DNA of 64,000 nt, from positions 1 to 64,000 of the forward strand of contig NZ_WVUD01000019.1 in the NCBI RefSeq assembly GCF_009856865.1, read 5' to 3'. The stretch is from Solidesulfovibrio aerotolerans. GTDB lineage: Bacteria; Desulfobacterota; Desulfovibrionia; Desulfovibrionales; Desulfovibrionaceae. The position numbers and the translations under genes were made by a program. Below are positions 25,981 to 34,046 of the stretch, piece after piece; positions within the stretch are counted from its first letter, which is position 1; each line of letters begins with the position of its first letter. The notes under the pieces are model-generated. The model was given only the letters and a program-made list of their open reading frames with translations, did no database searches and was not told the DNA's origin.

Positions 25981-26817
25981 ATGAGCGAACCATTCAATCC
26001 CTATCTGCCGGAAGTCGCCACCATCCTGGAGACCGTCCAGGAAACGCATAACATCATGACCTTCCGGGTGCGCTTTGACGACGAGGCCAAAATGGCCGCG
26101 TTCAAATTCGGACCCGGACAAGTGGGCCAGCTCTCGGCCGCCGGCATCGGCGAAGCCACCTTCGTCATCAACTCGCCCCCCACCCGCATGGACTATTTGC
26201 AATTCTCGGTCATGCGGACCGGCGAAGTGACCGCCAAGCTGCACAACCTCGTGGCCGGCGACAAGGTCGGCGTGCGCGCGCCCCTGGGCAAGCCCTTCCC
26301 GGTCGAGGATCTCAAGGGCAAAGACATCGTGTTCGTCGGCGGCGGCATCGGCATGGCCCCGCTGCGCACCCTGTTCCTCTACATGCTCGACAACCGGGCC
26401 GACTTCGGCAAAATCCGCCTGCTCTACGGCGCGCGTTCGCCGCTGGATATGGCCTTTTCCGCCGAGCTGCCCGAGTGGACCTCGCGTACCGACATCGAAA
26501 CCACGCTGACCATCGACCGCGAGGCCGACGGTTGGGAGCACAAGGTGGGCCTTATTCCCAACGTGCTCCTGGAAATGGCCCCCAAGGCCGAGAACTGCGT
26601 GGCCATTACCTGCGGTCCGCCGATCATGATCAAGTTCACCCTGGAAGCGCTCAAAAAGCTCGAATTCCCGGATGAGCAGATCCTGACCACCCTGGAAAAA
26701 CGCATGAAATGCGGCATCGGCATCTGCGGGCGCTGCAACATCGGCTCAAGCTACGTCTGCGTGGACGGGCCGGTGTACACCTACGCCCAGTTAAAGGCCC
26801 TGCCCAACGAGTTATAG
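25981..26817 (+). CDS. floxA: FloxA, NAD(P)H:flavin oxidoreductase subunit
   Basis: A 278-residue member of the ferredoxin-NADP reductase superfamily, like the electron-transfer subunit of dihydroorotate dehydrogenase. It shows the FAD-binding GQVGQLS region, the NAD-binding VGGGIGMAPLRTLFLYM, YGARSPLDMAF and CGPPIMIKFTLEAL. A C-terminal [2Fe-2S] motif has cysteines in MKCGIGICGRCNIGSSYVC. It is the NADH entry point of the Flox-Hdr complex. It is last in the operon; an A-type repeat module follows. Confidence 0.94.
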   Translation: MSEPFNPYLPEVATILETVQETHNIMTFRVRFDDEAKMAAFKFGPGQVGQLSAAGIGEATFVINSPPTRMDYLQFSVMRTGEVTAKLHNLVAGDKVGVRAPLGKPFPVEDLKGKDIVFVGGGIGMAPLRTLFLYMLDNRADFGKIRLLYGARSPLDMAFSAELPEWTSRTDIETTLTIDREADGWEHKVGLIPNVLLEMAPKAENCVAITCGPPIMIKFTLEALKKLEFPDEQILTTLEKRMKCGIGICGRCNIGSSYVCVDGPVYTYAQLKALPNEL

Positions 26818-26867
26818 AGCAATCGCGTACGACGCACAGGCTCGGGGGGACACCCATCCCCCCATCC

Positions 26868-26912
26868 AGGGGGTCCGGGGGGGATGATCCCCCCCGGCCG
26901 CCGGAGGCCTCT
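26868..26912. repeat. Intergenic repeat, inverted A module alone
   Basis: CAGGGGGTCCGGGGGGG, a G/C hairpin around ATGAT, then GGCCGCCGGAGGCCTC. It sits between floxA and the ferritin-like gene, which run in the same direction. The GGCCGCCGGAGGC end is only about 20 nt before the next start codon. Confidence 0.7.
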
Positions 26913-26932
26913 TACAATCAAGGGAGACGCAT

Positions 26933-27424
26933 ATGGCAAGCTTTTTTAGCGCCAGCGACATCGTCGGCACAGCCATTGAGATCGAGCGTCGCGGCCGCAA
27001 CGTCTACAGCAAGGCCGCTGCCGCCGCGACGAATCCGGACGTCAAAAGCTTTCTGCAGTTTTTCGCCGGCGAAGAGGCCCGCCACCAGGCCATTTTCGAA
27101 GCCATGGCCGGGCGCATCGCCAAAATCGAGGTTCCGGCCGGCAGCAACGAAGAAGAATACATGGAATACGTCCAGGCCCTGCTCGACTCCCACGCACTCT
27201 TTTGCGGCGGAGCACCCGAGAAAGACCTGGCCGATGCCGCCGACGCCATTGCCGCCATTGAACTGGCCTCGCGGTTTGAAAAAGACACCATCCTCTACTT
27301 TCGGGAAATGATGGATCTGATGCCGGTCGCCGAGTCCGGTATTGTCAAACAGGTTCTTGACGAGGAACGCGGGCATCTGCGCCAACTGCGCGGCATGCTC
27401 GCCACCCTGCGTCGCAACGCATAG
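26933..27424 (+). CDS. Ferritin-like / rubrerythrin-type diiron protein
   Basis: A 163-residue four-helix protein. Diiron-type motifs are visible: AIEIERRGRNVYSKAA, FAGEEARHQAIFEAM, a third-helix EKDTILYFREMM and a fourth-helix VLDEERGHLRQLRGML. There is no C-terminal rubredoxin CxxC domain, so it resembles the erythrin core or COG1633 ferritin-like proteins rather than full rubrerythrin. In anaerobes such proteins reduce peroxide or handle iron; the exact role cannot be read here. AAGGGAG precedes the start. A strong hairpin follows the stop. Confidence 0.85.
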   Translation: MASFFSASDIVGTAIEIERRGRNVYSKAAAAATNPDVKSFLQFFAGEEARHQAIFEAMAGRIAKIEVPAGSNEEEYMEYVQALLDSHALFCGGAPEKDLADAADAIAAIELASRFEKDTILYFREMMDLMPVAESGIVKQVLDEERGHLRQLRGMLATLRRNA

Positions 27425-27437
27425 AGCGCCTTGGGCC

Positions 27438-27461
27438 GGGGGCGTCGCCAGCGACGCCCCC
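27438..27461 (+). terminator. Hairpin after the ferritin-like gene
   Basis: Perfect 11-bp stem GGGGGCGTCGC / GCGACGCCCCC with a 2-nt loop, 13 nt after the stop codon. No T-run follows, so it may be a 3'-end stabiliser or a weak terminator. Confidence 0.6.
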
Positions 27462-27543
27462 AGCCCATAACCAGCCGGAGAGCCTGACGGCAGGCGAGCC
27501 CGCGTCATTGGGGCCAAACAGGTAGAAGCCAGGGGGAACGACC

Positions 27544-28389
27544 ATGTACCACGATGAGATCGGCTTCGACACCATGACCTTGACCAGCCCCTTGGACAGT
27601 GCCCATCCGACCTGCGCCGTGGACAGCCTGGAGCAAGGGCTCTCCGGGCGGCTGCTCGGCCTGGTGATGGCCTCGGACCTGTTTGCCGCCCGCAGCTGGT
27701 CGCCCCGGCAATGGCAGGAGGGCGTTGCCCTGGAAACCTGCTGGCCGGGTGCTGCCATCCGCTTTTGCGGCGAACGGCTGGACCAGGACGACCTCGACGC
27801 TTTTCTCGGCTGCCTGCTGCTGGCCTTTCGCGGGCAGGCCAAGGGCTCGGCCCGGTTTTCCCTGCGCGATCTGGCCCGGCTGATCCACCCCAAGGCCCGG
27901 CGCTTCGACGCCAGACGCCTGGAACGCTCCCTGTGGCGGCTGGCTTCGGCCCGCATCGACATCGAAGACGCTGCCGGCTGTTACGTGATCCAGGTGCGCC
28001 TGCTCAATACCCTTTTATGCGACCGCGCCGCCGGCATCTGCGCCCTGGACGTCAGCCCCCGCATGCTGGCCGCCTTTGACGACGCGGCCCGTCTGGAGCG
28101 GTTGCTGGCCGCCCGCGCGCCCCTTGGCAACGACGGCTTTGCCCGCTGGCTGGCTGCCTTTTTGTCCTCTGGTCCGGCCGCACTGCGCCTGGACTTTGGT
28201 GCCCTGCGCCGTCTTTCGGGGTTGTCCCGGCAGCCCATGGCCGCTTTTCGCCTGCGCGCTGTGGCCGTGCTCCAGGATTTTCTGGACCTTGGGGCCATTG
28301 CTGCCATAGAGTCCGCCGGTCCCGACCGCCTCATCGTCTCCCGGCCTGCGGCCCGCGGCGAGGAACCGGCTTGCTTGCTCCTGTCCTGA
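27544..28389 (+). CDS. TrfA-like replication-initiator family protein
   Basis: A 281-residue protein with AGGGGGA before its ATG. The segment IRFCGERLDQDDLDAFLGC (near residues 76-94) closely resembles the conserved core of TrfA/RepA plasmid replication initiators. ARFSLRDLARL, a second winged-helix-like LRLDFGALRRLSGLS and ALDVSPRMLAAFDDAARLE follow. Initiators of this family bind iterons as two winged-helix domains. I see no iterons, no par genes and no plasmid features around it. In this chromosomal setting it may be a domesticated initiator acting as a DNA-binding regulator, or a remnant of an integrated replicon. It precedes the NtrB-type kinase by 12 nt and is probably co-transcribed with it. 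Confidence 0.6.
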   Translation: MYHDEIGFDTMTLTSPLDSAHPTCAVDSLEQGLSGRLLGLVMASDLFAARSWSPRQWQEGVALETCWPGAAIRFCGERLDQDDLDAFLGCLLLAFRGQAKGSARFSLRDLARLIHPKARRFDARRLERSLWRLASARIDIEDAAGCYVIQVRLLNTLLCDRAAGICALDVSPRMLAAFDDAARLERLLAARAPLGNDGFARWLAAFLSSGPAALRLDFGALRRLSGLSRQPMAAFRLRAVAVLQDFLDLGAIAAIESAGPDRLIVSRPAARGEEPACLLLS

Positions 28390-28401
28390 CGGCCGTTTCC
28401 C

Positions 28402-29841
28402 ATGGACGGCATCATGTCCGCACCCGCCGGAGAGGATGAAAAATCCCGGGACACGCCACAGCGACCCGCTGCGAGCACCACCCGGGACCGCCTCCTGCCA
28501 AGCCCCACGCGCACCTTGCCCCTGCGCCGGCTGACCCTTGATGTGGCCCGCGACGGACGGGAGTCCTTCATGACGCCTTCGCGGCTGCGCACCCCCTTAC
28601 CTCGACGCTCCCTAGCCCCCGAGACCGGCGACACCCTGCCCCAGCCGCCGTCCCTGGAAGATCTCATCGGCATCGAGCACAGCAAACTCGGCTTCTACCA
28701 GGAACTGCGCCAGAAGGTGGAGGAGCTCAAAGACGCCCACCAGGAATCGGAACTGCGCCGCCAGGAGATCGCCGCGATCCTCGACGGCATCACCGATCTC
28801 ATGATGGTGCTGACCAAAGACCTGCGCATCATTTCCGTCAACCACGTCTTTGACGAACTCTTCGACGTGCCGCGCCCCGAAGGCCAGTATTGTTACAAGC
28901 TGTTTCGGCAAAGCGCGGCCCCATGTCCAGAATGCCCGGCCCACCGGTCGTTTCGCTCCAATGCCGTGTGCCGCTGCATGGGCACGTTTAAAATCCACGG
29001 CGTGCTGCGCCGGTTTGAGATGGTGGCCTCGCCCATTTACAATCCCGACAGCCCCGAGTCGCGCATCCTTATCTTTAAGCGCGACGTGACCCTTGAAAAC
29101 GAATACCAGGCCAAATATTATCAGGCGGAAAAGATGGCCACCATCGGCATGCTGGCCGCCGGCGTGGCCCATGAGATCAACAACCCCCTGACCGCAGTCT
29201 ATGGTCTGGCCGAGGGCATCCGCCGCCGGCTGCCGGCCATTGAGTCGGCCGTGGACGGCGAACTTTACGCCGACGTGGCCGAATATACCGAAACCATCCT
29301 CATGGAATGCCGCCGCTGCCGCGATATCGTGCGCTCCATGTTGTCGTTTTCCCGGCCCCACACCCTGGCCTTTTCCCCGGTGTGCTTAAACGAGGTGGTC
29401 ACCGACACCCTCAATATTCTCAAAAGCCGCCTGGAAGAACGCTCCTGCGCCGGTTTGCACCTGACCGTCAACCTGCACATGGGCCTGCCCACGGTGCCGG
29501 GCGACGAGGCCCAGCTCAAACAGGTGCTGTTAAATATTTTGGTCAACGCCATGGACGCCATCGAGGCCGAAGGCGAAATCACCATCACCACGCACCCGGA
29601 AAACGACAACACCGTCAACCTCTCCGTGGAAGACACCGGACGCGGCATCCAGCCGGAAAACATGGACAAGCTGTTCAATCCTTTTTTCACCACCAAACCC
29701 GTGGGCAAGGGCCTCGGTATCGGCCTGTCCACCTGCTACAGCATCGTGCGCGAACACCACGGGGTCATTGAAGTGGCCAGCGAAGTGGGTATCGGCACGC
29801 ATTTCACCGTGAAACTCCCTCTGGATAGCGGGCACCCCTAG
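28402..29841 (+). CDS. NtrB-type PAS histidine kinase (cytoplasmic)
   Basis: A 479-residue soluble kinase; the start may be 28402, 28414 or 28570, as the first 60 residues are Arg/Pro-rich and no ribosome site is strong. The chain has a coiled helix (KLGFYQELRQKVEEL), a PAS domain (about 130-235) containing a Cys-rich loop (CYKLFRQSAAPCPECPAH...CRCMG), HisKA with LAAGVAHEINNPLTAVYGLAEG, and HATPase motifs NILVNAMDAIE, DTGRGIQPENMDKLFNPFFTT and GLGIGLSTCYSIV. Its stop overlaps the next gene start (TAGTG), so it pairs with the adjacent sigma-54 activator. The cysteines suggest redox or metal sensing. Confidence 0.88.
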   Translation: MDGIMSAPAGEDEKSRDTPQRPAASTTRDRLLPSPTRTLPLRRLTLDVARDGRESFMTPSRLRTPLPRRSLAPETGDTLPQPPSLEDLIGIEHSKLGFYQELRQKVEELKDAHQESELRRQEIAAILDGITDLMMVLTKDLRIISVNHVFDELFDVPRPEGQYCYKLFRQSAAPCPECPAHRSFRSNAVCRCMGTFKIHGVLRRFEMVASPIYNPDSPESRILIFKRDVTLENEYQAKYYQAEKMATIGMLAAGVAHEINNPLTAVYGLAEGIRRRLPAIESAVDGELYADVAEYTETILMECRRCRDIVRSMLSFSRPHTLAFSPVCLNEVVTDTLNILKSRLEERSCAGLHLTVNLHMGLPTVPGDEAQLKQVLLNILVNAMDAIEAEGEITITTHPENDNTVNLSVEDTGRGIQPENMDKLFNPFFTTKPVGKGLGIGLSTCYSIVREHHGVIEVASEVGIGTHFTVKLPLDSGHP

Positions 29842-31172
29842 TGAACAGTTCCTATTGCGTTCTCGTGGTCGATGACGAACCTTCCATCGGCAAACTCCTG
29901 TTAAAGGAGCTGACAACGCCCGCCCGCTGCGTGCATGTGGCTGCCTCGGCCCGCGAGGCCCGGGAACTTTTGGCCAAAAACGAATACGAGGTCGCGGTTC
30001 TCGACATCCGCCTGCCTGATGCCAACGGCCTGGAACTCATGGTCGAATTACGCAAGCGCCAGGAAGATCTGGAAACCATCCTCATCACCGGCCACGGGGC
30101 CATCGACACGGCCGTGGAAGCCATGAAGCTCGGGGCCTTTGACTACGTCACCAAGCCGTTTAATCTGGCCGAACTGGAACTGCTCATCGAGCGGGCCTAC
30201 CAGCGCACCTACCTGCGTCGGGAAAACCGCCGGCTGCGCCATTTCCAGGGCCAGACCCCGCCGGTGCAGCTGGTCGGCAACTCCCCGGCCATCAAACAGG
30301 TCCGCTATCTCATCGAAAAAGTCGCCCCCACCGAAGTGCCGGTGCTCATTACCGGCGAATCCGGGGCTGGCAAGGAAGTGGCCGCCCACCTTATTCAAAC
30401 GCTGTCCAAACGGCCGGACAAGCCATTTTTCATCAAAAACTGCGCTACGTTGCAAAAAGAATTGGCCCGCAGCGAACTGTTCGGGCATTTGCGCGGCTCG
30501 TTTACCGGGGCGGTTGAGAACAGCGAAGGTTTCATGGCCTTTGCCAACAAGGGGACGCTGTTTTTAGACGAGATCGGCGAACTGCCCATCGAGGTCCAGG
30601 CGGCGCTGTTGCGGGTGCTGGAAAATAAAACCTACCGCCGGGTGGGCGAAAAAGACGAGCGCCGGGTGGATATCCGCCTGCTGTTCGCCACCAACCGCGA
30701 ACTGGTCCGGGAAGTGGCCGAGGGCCGCTTTCACGAGGCCCTGTTCCACCGCATCAATGTCTTTAATATCGAAATGCCGTCGCTACGCGAACGCCGCGAA
30801 GACATTCCGCTTTTGGTGGAATTTTTCCTGTCGCGCCTAACCGCCGGCCAGGCCCCGTTTCGCATCTCCGATCGGGCCATGAAATGCTTAACCAGCTACG
30901 ACTGGCCCGGCAACGTGCGCGAACTGCGCAACGTTATGGAACGCTCCATCATCCTGTCGGAAAACAGCCTGATTACCGAACACGCCCTGCCACGCGAGTT
31001 TCTGGAACCGGCCAGGGCCGAAGAGGAAATCCAGACACTGGAAGCCAAGGAGAAGGAGCACATCACCAAGGTGCTCAACTTCTACGACAACAACCGCTCG
31101 CTCGCCGCCGAGGCGCTGGGCATCTGCCGCAAGACGCTCTATCGCAAAATCCGCGAGTACGGTCTGTTTTAG
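29841..31172 (+). CDS. Sigma-54-dependent response regulator (NtrC family)
   Basis: A 443-residue activator with a GTG start inside the kinase stop. The receiver domain has VVDDEPSIG and phospho-Asp in VLDIRLPDANG. The AAA+ domain (about 145-375) has Walker A GESGAGKE, the sigma-54 contact loop GSFTGA (a known variant of GAFTGA), Walker B GTLFLDEIGEL and the arginine-finger region. The Fis-type helix-turn-helix is NNRSLAAEALGICRKTLYRKIREYGLF at the extreme C terminus. It should drive -24/-12 promoters; the adh promoter 11.5 kb away is one candidate in this window, but that link is speculation. Confidence 0.92.
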   Translation: MNSSYCVLVVDDEPSIGKLLLKELTTPARCVHVAASAREARELLAKNEYEVAVLDIRLPDANGLELMVELRKRQEDLETILITGHGAIDTAVEAMKLGAFDYVTKPFNLAELELLIERAYQRTYLRRENRRLRHFQGQTPPVQLVGNSPAIKQVRYLIEKVAPTEVPVLITGESGAGKEVAAHLIQTLSKRPDKPFFIKNCATLQKELARSELFGHLRGSFTGAVENSEGFMAFANKGTLFLDEIGELPIEVQAALLRVLENKTYRRVGEKDERRVDIRLLFATNRELVREVAEGRFHEALFHRINVFNIEMPSLRERREDIPLLVEFFLSRLTAGQAPFRISDRAMKCLTSYDWPGNVRELRNVMERSIILSENSLITEHALPREFLEPARAEEEIQTLEAKEKEHITKVLNFYDNNRSLAAEALGICRKTLYRKIREYGLF

Positions 31173-31451
31173 GATTGCCTCTTGCCCACGAGCCCTGGTA
31201 GCGCCGCAGTTCGGTGCAGCCCGATGCCCGCTGCCCGCCGTGCGGGACTGGCGCGCCGTGGCCCGATGGCGGGTTTTGCCCCGGACAGTCGCGTCCACCG
31301 GCGCAATCATGCTGCCCGGCCAAAGCCTGGACACCCCTGGCGCGTCGCCAGCAAATACACTAGTTTCGGATCGTCCCGCGCACCGCGTCGCCAACTGGCC
31401 CGCCGAACCCTCCGGCGGCGCACGGTCGGCGGCCAAACTCTTGGAGATTTC

Positions 31452-31784
31452 ATGAAAGGTCTTGTCTGCCGCCTGCTTTGCGCCTGCCTCCTCATCGCCG
31501 CCATGGCCGTTCCCGCCTTGGCCAAGAAATCCCAGCAGCCCCAGAACATCAATTTCGGAGCCATCACCTGCAAGGAATTCGTCGTGGAAATGGCCGATTC
31601 CGACGAGGAGTCGGTGGCCTTTATCCTCATGTGGCTGGACGGCTATTTAAGCGGCGTCTCCGGCGACACGACGCTCAACTGGAAGACCCTGGAAGGCTTT
31701 TCCGGTGCCCTCATGGAAGCCTGCGCCAAAAAACCCGGCAAGAAGGTTTTGGAAGTGGCCAAGGAAGTCGGTATCAATAACTAA
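31452..31784 (+). CDS. HdeA/HdeB family periplasmic protein
   Basis: A 110-residue secreted protein: signal peptide MKGLVCRLLCACLLIAAMAVPALA, then about 86 mature residues. The HdeA/HdeB pattern is present: CKEFVVEMADSDEE, the W-L-x-GYLSG motif (FILMWLDGYLSG) and a distal Cys in MEACAKKPGKKVLEVAKE, which would form the family disulfide. HdeA-type proteins are small acid-stress chaperones in enterobacteria; for homologues in other groups this is not established. It stands alone, with about 280 nt of non-coding sequence upstream. Confidence 0.75.
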   Translation: MKGLVCRLLCACLLIAAMAVPALAKKSQQPQNINFGAITCKEFVVEMADSDEESVAFILMWLDGYLSGVSGDTTLNWKTLEGFSGALMEACAKKPGKKVLEVAKEVGINN

Positions 31785-31988
31785 TCGGCAACGCAGACCC
31801 GGTTTGCCCATGGTTATCTGGCCGCATCAAATACAGTCCCGGACGCGACGGCGTGACGGCGCTGGCAGCAGCGTTGCCACCGGGACGGCTTGCCCGGCTC
31901 CTGGCCGGTCTGCTTGCCGGGGACCGGCTGGCGTACGGCGCTTTGGCCGCGCCAGCCGGCTCGCCAGCGCCCGTTGCCGGATGCGCCC

Positions 31989-33182
31989 ATGACCGCGCCC
32001 GTCACCCTCCTGCGCCGGCTGCTGGCCTCCACCCTGGCCACGGCCTCAGCCCTGGTTGTCCTTATCCTGGTCGTGGCCTCGTTCGGCTTTTATTACTTCG
32101 AACTGCGTCACAACCCCGAACGCACACTCTTTGACGCCCTGTGGTGGGCCATGGTCACCCTGTCCACCGTGGGCTACGGCGATTTCGTGCCCGTCACCGT
32201 GCCCGGCCGCCTCATCGGCATGGGCATCATGGGCACGGGCATCGGCATCATGGCCGCTTTGACCGGTAATCTGGCCTCGGCGCTCATTGAGCGCCGCAAC
32301 CGCAAACGCCAGGGGTTGCTGCCTGTGAAAACCTCGGGACACTGTCTCGTCCTTGGCTGTAACGCCCACGCCCCGGGACTCATAAAGGCCCTGGCCGCCG
32401 CCGCGCCACCCTCGCGGGGACCGGCCGTGGTCCTTGTGGCGCCCATCACTCCCGAAACTTTTGCCGAAATCGCCGCCGACATCGGACTGGCCGACCGCCT
32501 GGAATTCTGTCGCGGCGACCCATCCCAGGAAAGCGTGGTCGGCCGGGCCTCGCCAACTACGGCCCGGGCGGCCTACATCCTGTCCCAGGACGGCCTGTCC
32601 CCGGACGAGGCCGACCAGCAGACCCTGCTCGCCGCCCTGACTTTCCGGGGCCTGGCCCCCAAGGTCCAACTCTACGCCGAGGCGCTGCTGGAAACCAACC
32701 GCAAGCATCTGGCCCGGGCCGGCGTGGACGTGACCCTTATTCGCGGCGATCTGGCCGAACGGGCCTTGGGAGCCATGGGCGAACACCCGGCCCTGTGGCA
32801 ATTCATGGAGCGCCTGCTGGGCGGGCCGGGCGGACGGGGCATGCAGGCCCGCCCCCTGGCCCACGACGAACGCGGCCTGCGCTGGTCCCAGCTCGTGGCC
32901 CGGTCCCTGGCCGACGGCCGACGGCTGCCGGTGGCCGTTTTTCGCCTCAAACGCGACATCACCATCAAGGAACTCCTCGACGCCGACTCGGCCCTGGACC
33001 AGTTCATCCTGGAGCTGTTTGCCGCCTACGGCCAGGAAGACCGCATCGGCCGGCAAGGGCCGACGGTGGTGGTCAACCCCGGCGACGATGTGGATCTGGC
33101 CGGCTTTGACGGCCTGATCGTGCTGGCCAGCTCCGCTCCGGCCGCAACCGCCGCAGCGGGCACCGCAGGAGGTCCGGCATGA
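31989..33182 (+). CDS. Potassium channel protein with RCK/TrkA-N domain
   Basis: A 397-residue inner-membrane protein starting at ATG 31989; the open frame extends upstream but that part is Pro/Arg-rich and unlikely. TM1 lies near residues 18-36, a pore helix and K+ selectivity filter STVGYGD at 59-65, and TM2 near 72-92. A cytoplasmic TrkA-N/RCK domain begins at HCLVLGCNAHAPGLIKAL and includes ATTARAAYILSQDGLSPDEADQQTLL-type core motifs. A further C-terminal RCK part follows. It is a two-TM ligand-gated K+ channel of MthK style. The stop overlaps a cyclic-nucleotide-binding-domain gene by 4 nt, implying a two-subunit sensing unit. Confidence 0.88.
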   Translation: MTAPVTLLRRLLASTLATASALVVLILVVASFGFYYFELRHNPERTLFDALWWAMVTLSTVGYGDFVPVTVPGRLIGMGIMGTGIGIMAALTGNLASALIERRNRKRQGLLPVKTSGHCLVLGCNAHAPGLIKALAAAAPPSRGPAVVLVAPITPETFAEIAADIGLADRLEFCRGDPSQESVVGRASPTTARAAYILSQDGLSPDEADQQTLLAALTFRGLAPKVQLYAEALLETNRKHLARAGVDVTLIRGDLAERALGAMGEHPALWQFMERLLGGPGGRGMQARPLAHDERGLRWSQLVARSLADGRRLPVAVFRLKRDITIKELLDADSALDQFILELFAAYGQEDRIGRQGPTVVVNPGDDVDLAGFDGLIVLASSAPAATAAAGTAGGPA

Positions 33183-33706
33183 GCGACGACGCCTGGACCC
33201 GGGCGGCACTGTTCGCCCGGCTCTCTGCCGAGGAACTGGCCCTGGTGGCCCCGTGCTTTGAAACCGTGACCCGGCCGGCCCACACCGCCGTCATCGCCGA
33301 AGGCGAACCGGGGGACGACATGTTTCTGCTGGTGGCCGGCAGGGTGCGGGTCAGCAAATCCATGCTGCTTAAAGACATTTCCGCCACCATCCTCGACGCC
33401 GAACAGGCCGAAAAAACCCTGGTCGAACTCTCGGACGCCCAAAGCCCCTTTTTCGGCGAAATGGCCCTGCTGGATCGCGATATCCGTTCGGCCACCGTGA
33501 CGTGCCTGACCGATTGCCGCTTCCTGCGCATCGACCGCGACCGCTTTTTCACCTTCGTGGCCGAAAATCCGGTCATCGGCGTCAAGCTGCTGACCGTGCT
33601 GGCCCGGCGGCTGGCCGGCGTTGTACGCAAAAACAACGTGGAACTGGTCAAACTGACCACGGCCCTGGCCCTGGTGCTCAGCCGCCGCGGCGCAGAGCGC
33701 AAATAG
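33179..33706 (+). CDS. Cyclic nucleotide-binding domain protein
   Basis: A 175-residue stand-alone CNMP-binding (Crp-like) domain with no helix-turn-helix. Beta-roll motifs are VIAEGEPGDDMFLLVAGRVRVS, the phosphate-binding-cassette-like PFFGEMALLDRDIRSATV and RFLRIDRDRFFTF. The C terminus is a helix ending RRGAERK. ATGA overlap with the K+ channel gene suggests it controls or forms part of that channel. The ligand (cAMP, cGMP or none) cannot be read; the cassette keeps G-E-x-A-L and R-x-A-T-V. Confidence 0.87.
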   Translation: MSDDAWTRAALFARLSAEELALVAPCFETVTRPAHTAVIAEGEPGDDMFLLVAGRVRVSKSMLLKDISATILDAEQAEKTLVELSDAQSPFFGEMALLDRDIRSATVTCLTDCRFLRIDRDRFFTFVAENPVIGVKLLTVLARRLAGVVRKNNVELVKLTTALALVLSRRGAERK

Positions 33707-33740
33707 AGAGTCGGGGGAGCGTGAGAGGAGAAGGCAGAAG

Positions 33741-34011
33741 ATGCCTCCGGCGGCCGGGGGGGGTAATCCCCCCCGGACCCCCTTGATAGGAAAAGTATTC
33801 TAAGGGGTTTAAGGGGCTGGCTGGTCAGTTGGCCGGCAGCGCAAGGGCAACTGGAGTAACAGTGGTTCCCGTCAAGCTTGCCTTGCGGCATTGCCCACCC
33901 GACGCAAGTGCACTTTGATCCCGCCCACCATCGCGGCAGCGCCGTCCCCCCTTAACCCCTTGCCTCCTGATGGGATTCCAAAGGGGTCACCCCTTTGGCC
34001 GCCGCAGGCCT
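33741..34011. repeat. Composite intergenic repeat element (A module + spacer + inverted B module)
   Basis: Left: ATGCCTCCGGCGGCC, GGGGGGGGTAATCCCCCCC and GGACCCCCTTG. Right: CCCCTTGCCTCCTGATGGGA, CCAAAGGGGTCACCCCTTTGG and CCGCCGCAGGCC. The spacer is about 130 nt. It lies between the convergent cyclic-nucleotide-binding and DnaJ-domain genes and fills almost the whole 340-nt gap. Confidence 0.8.
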
Positions 34012-34046
34012 CTTCTCTTTTCTCTTCTTCTATTCTTCTTTTTTAT

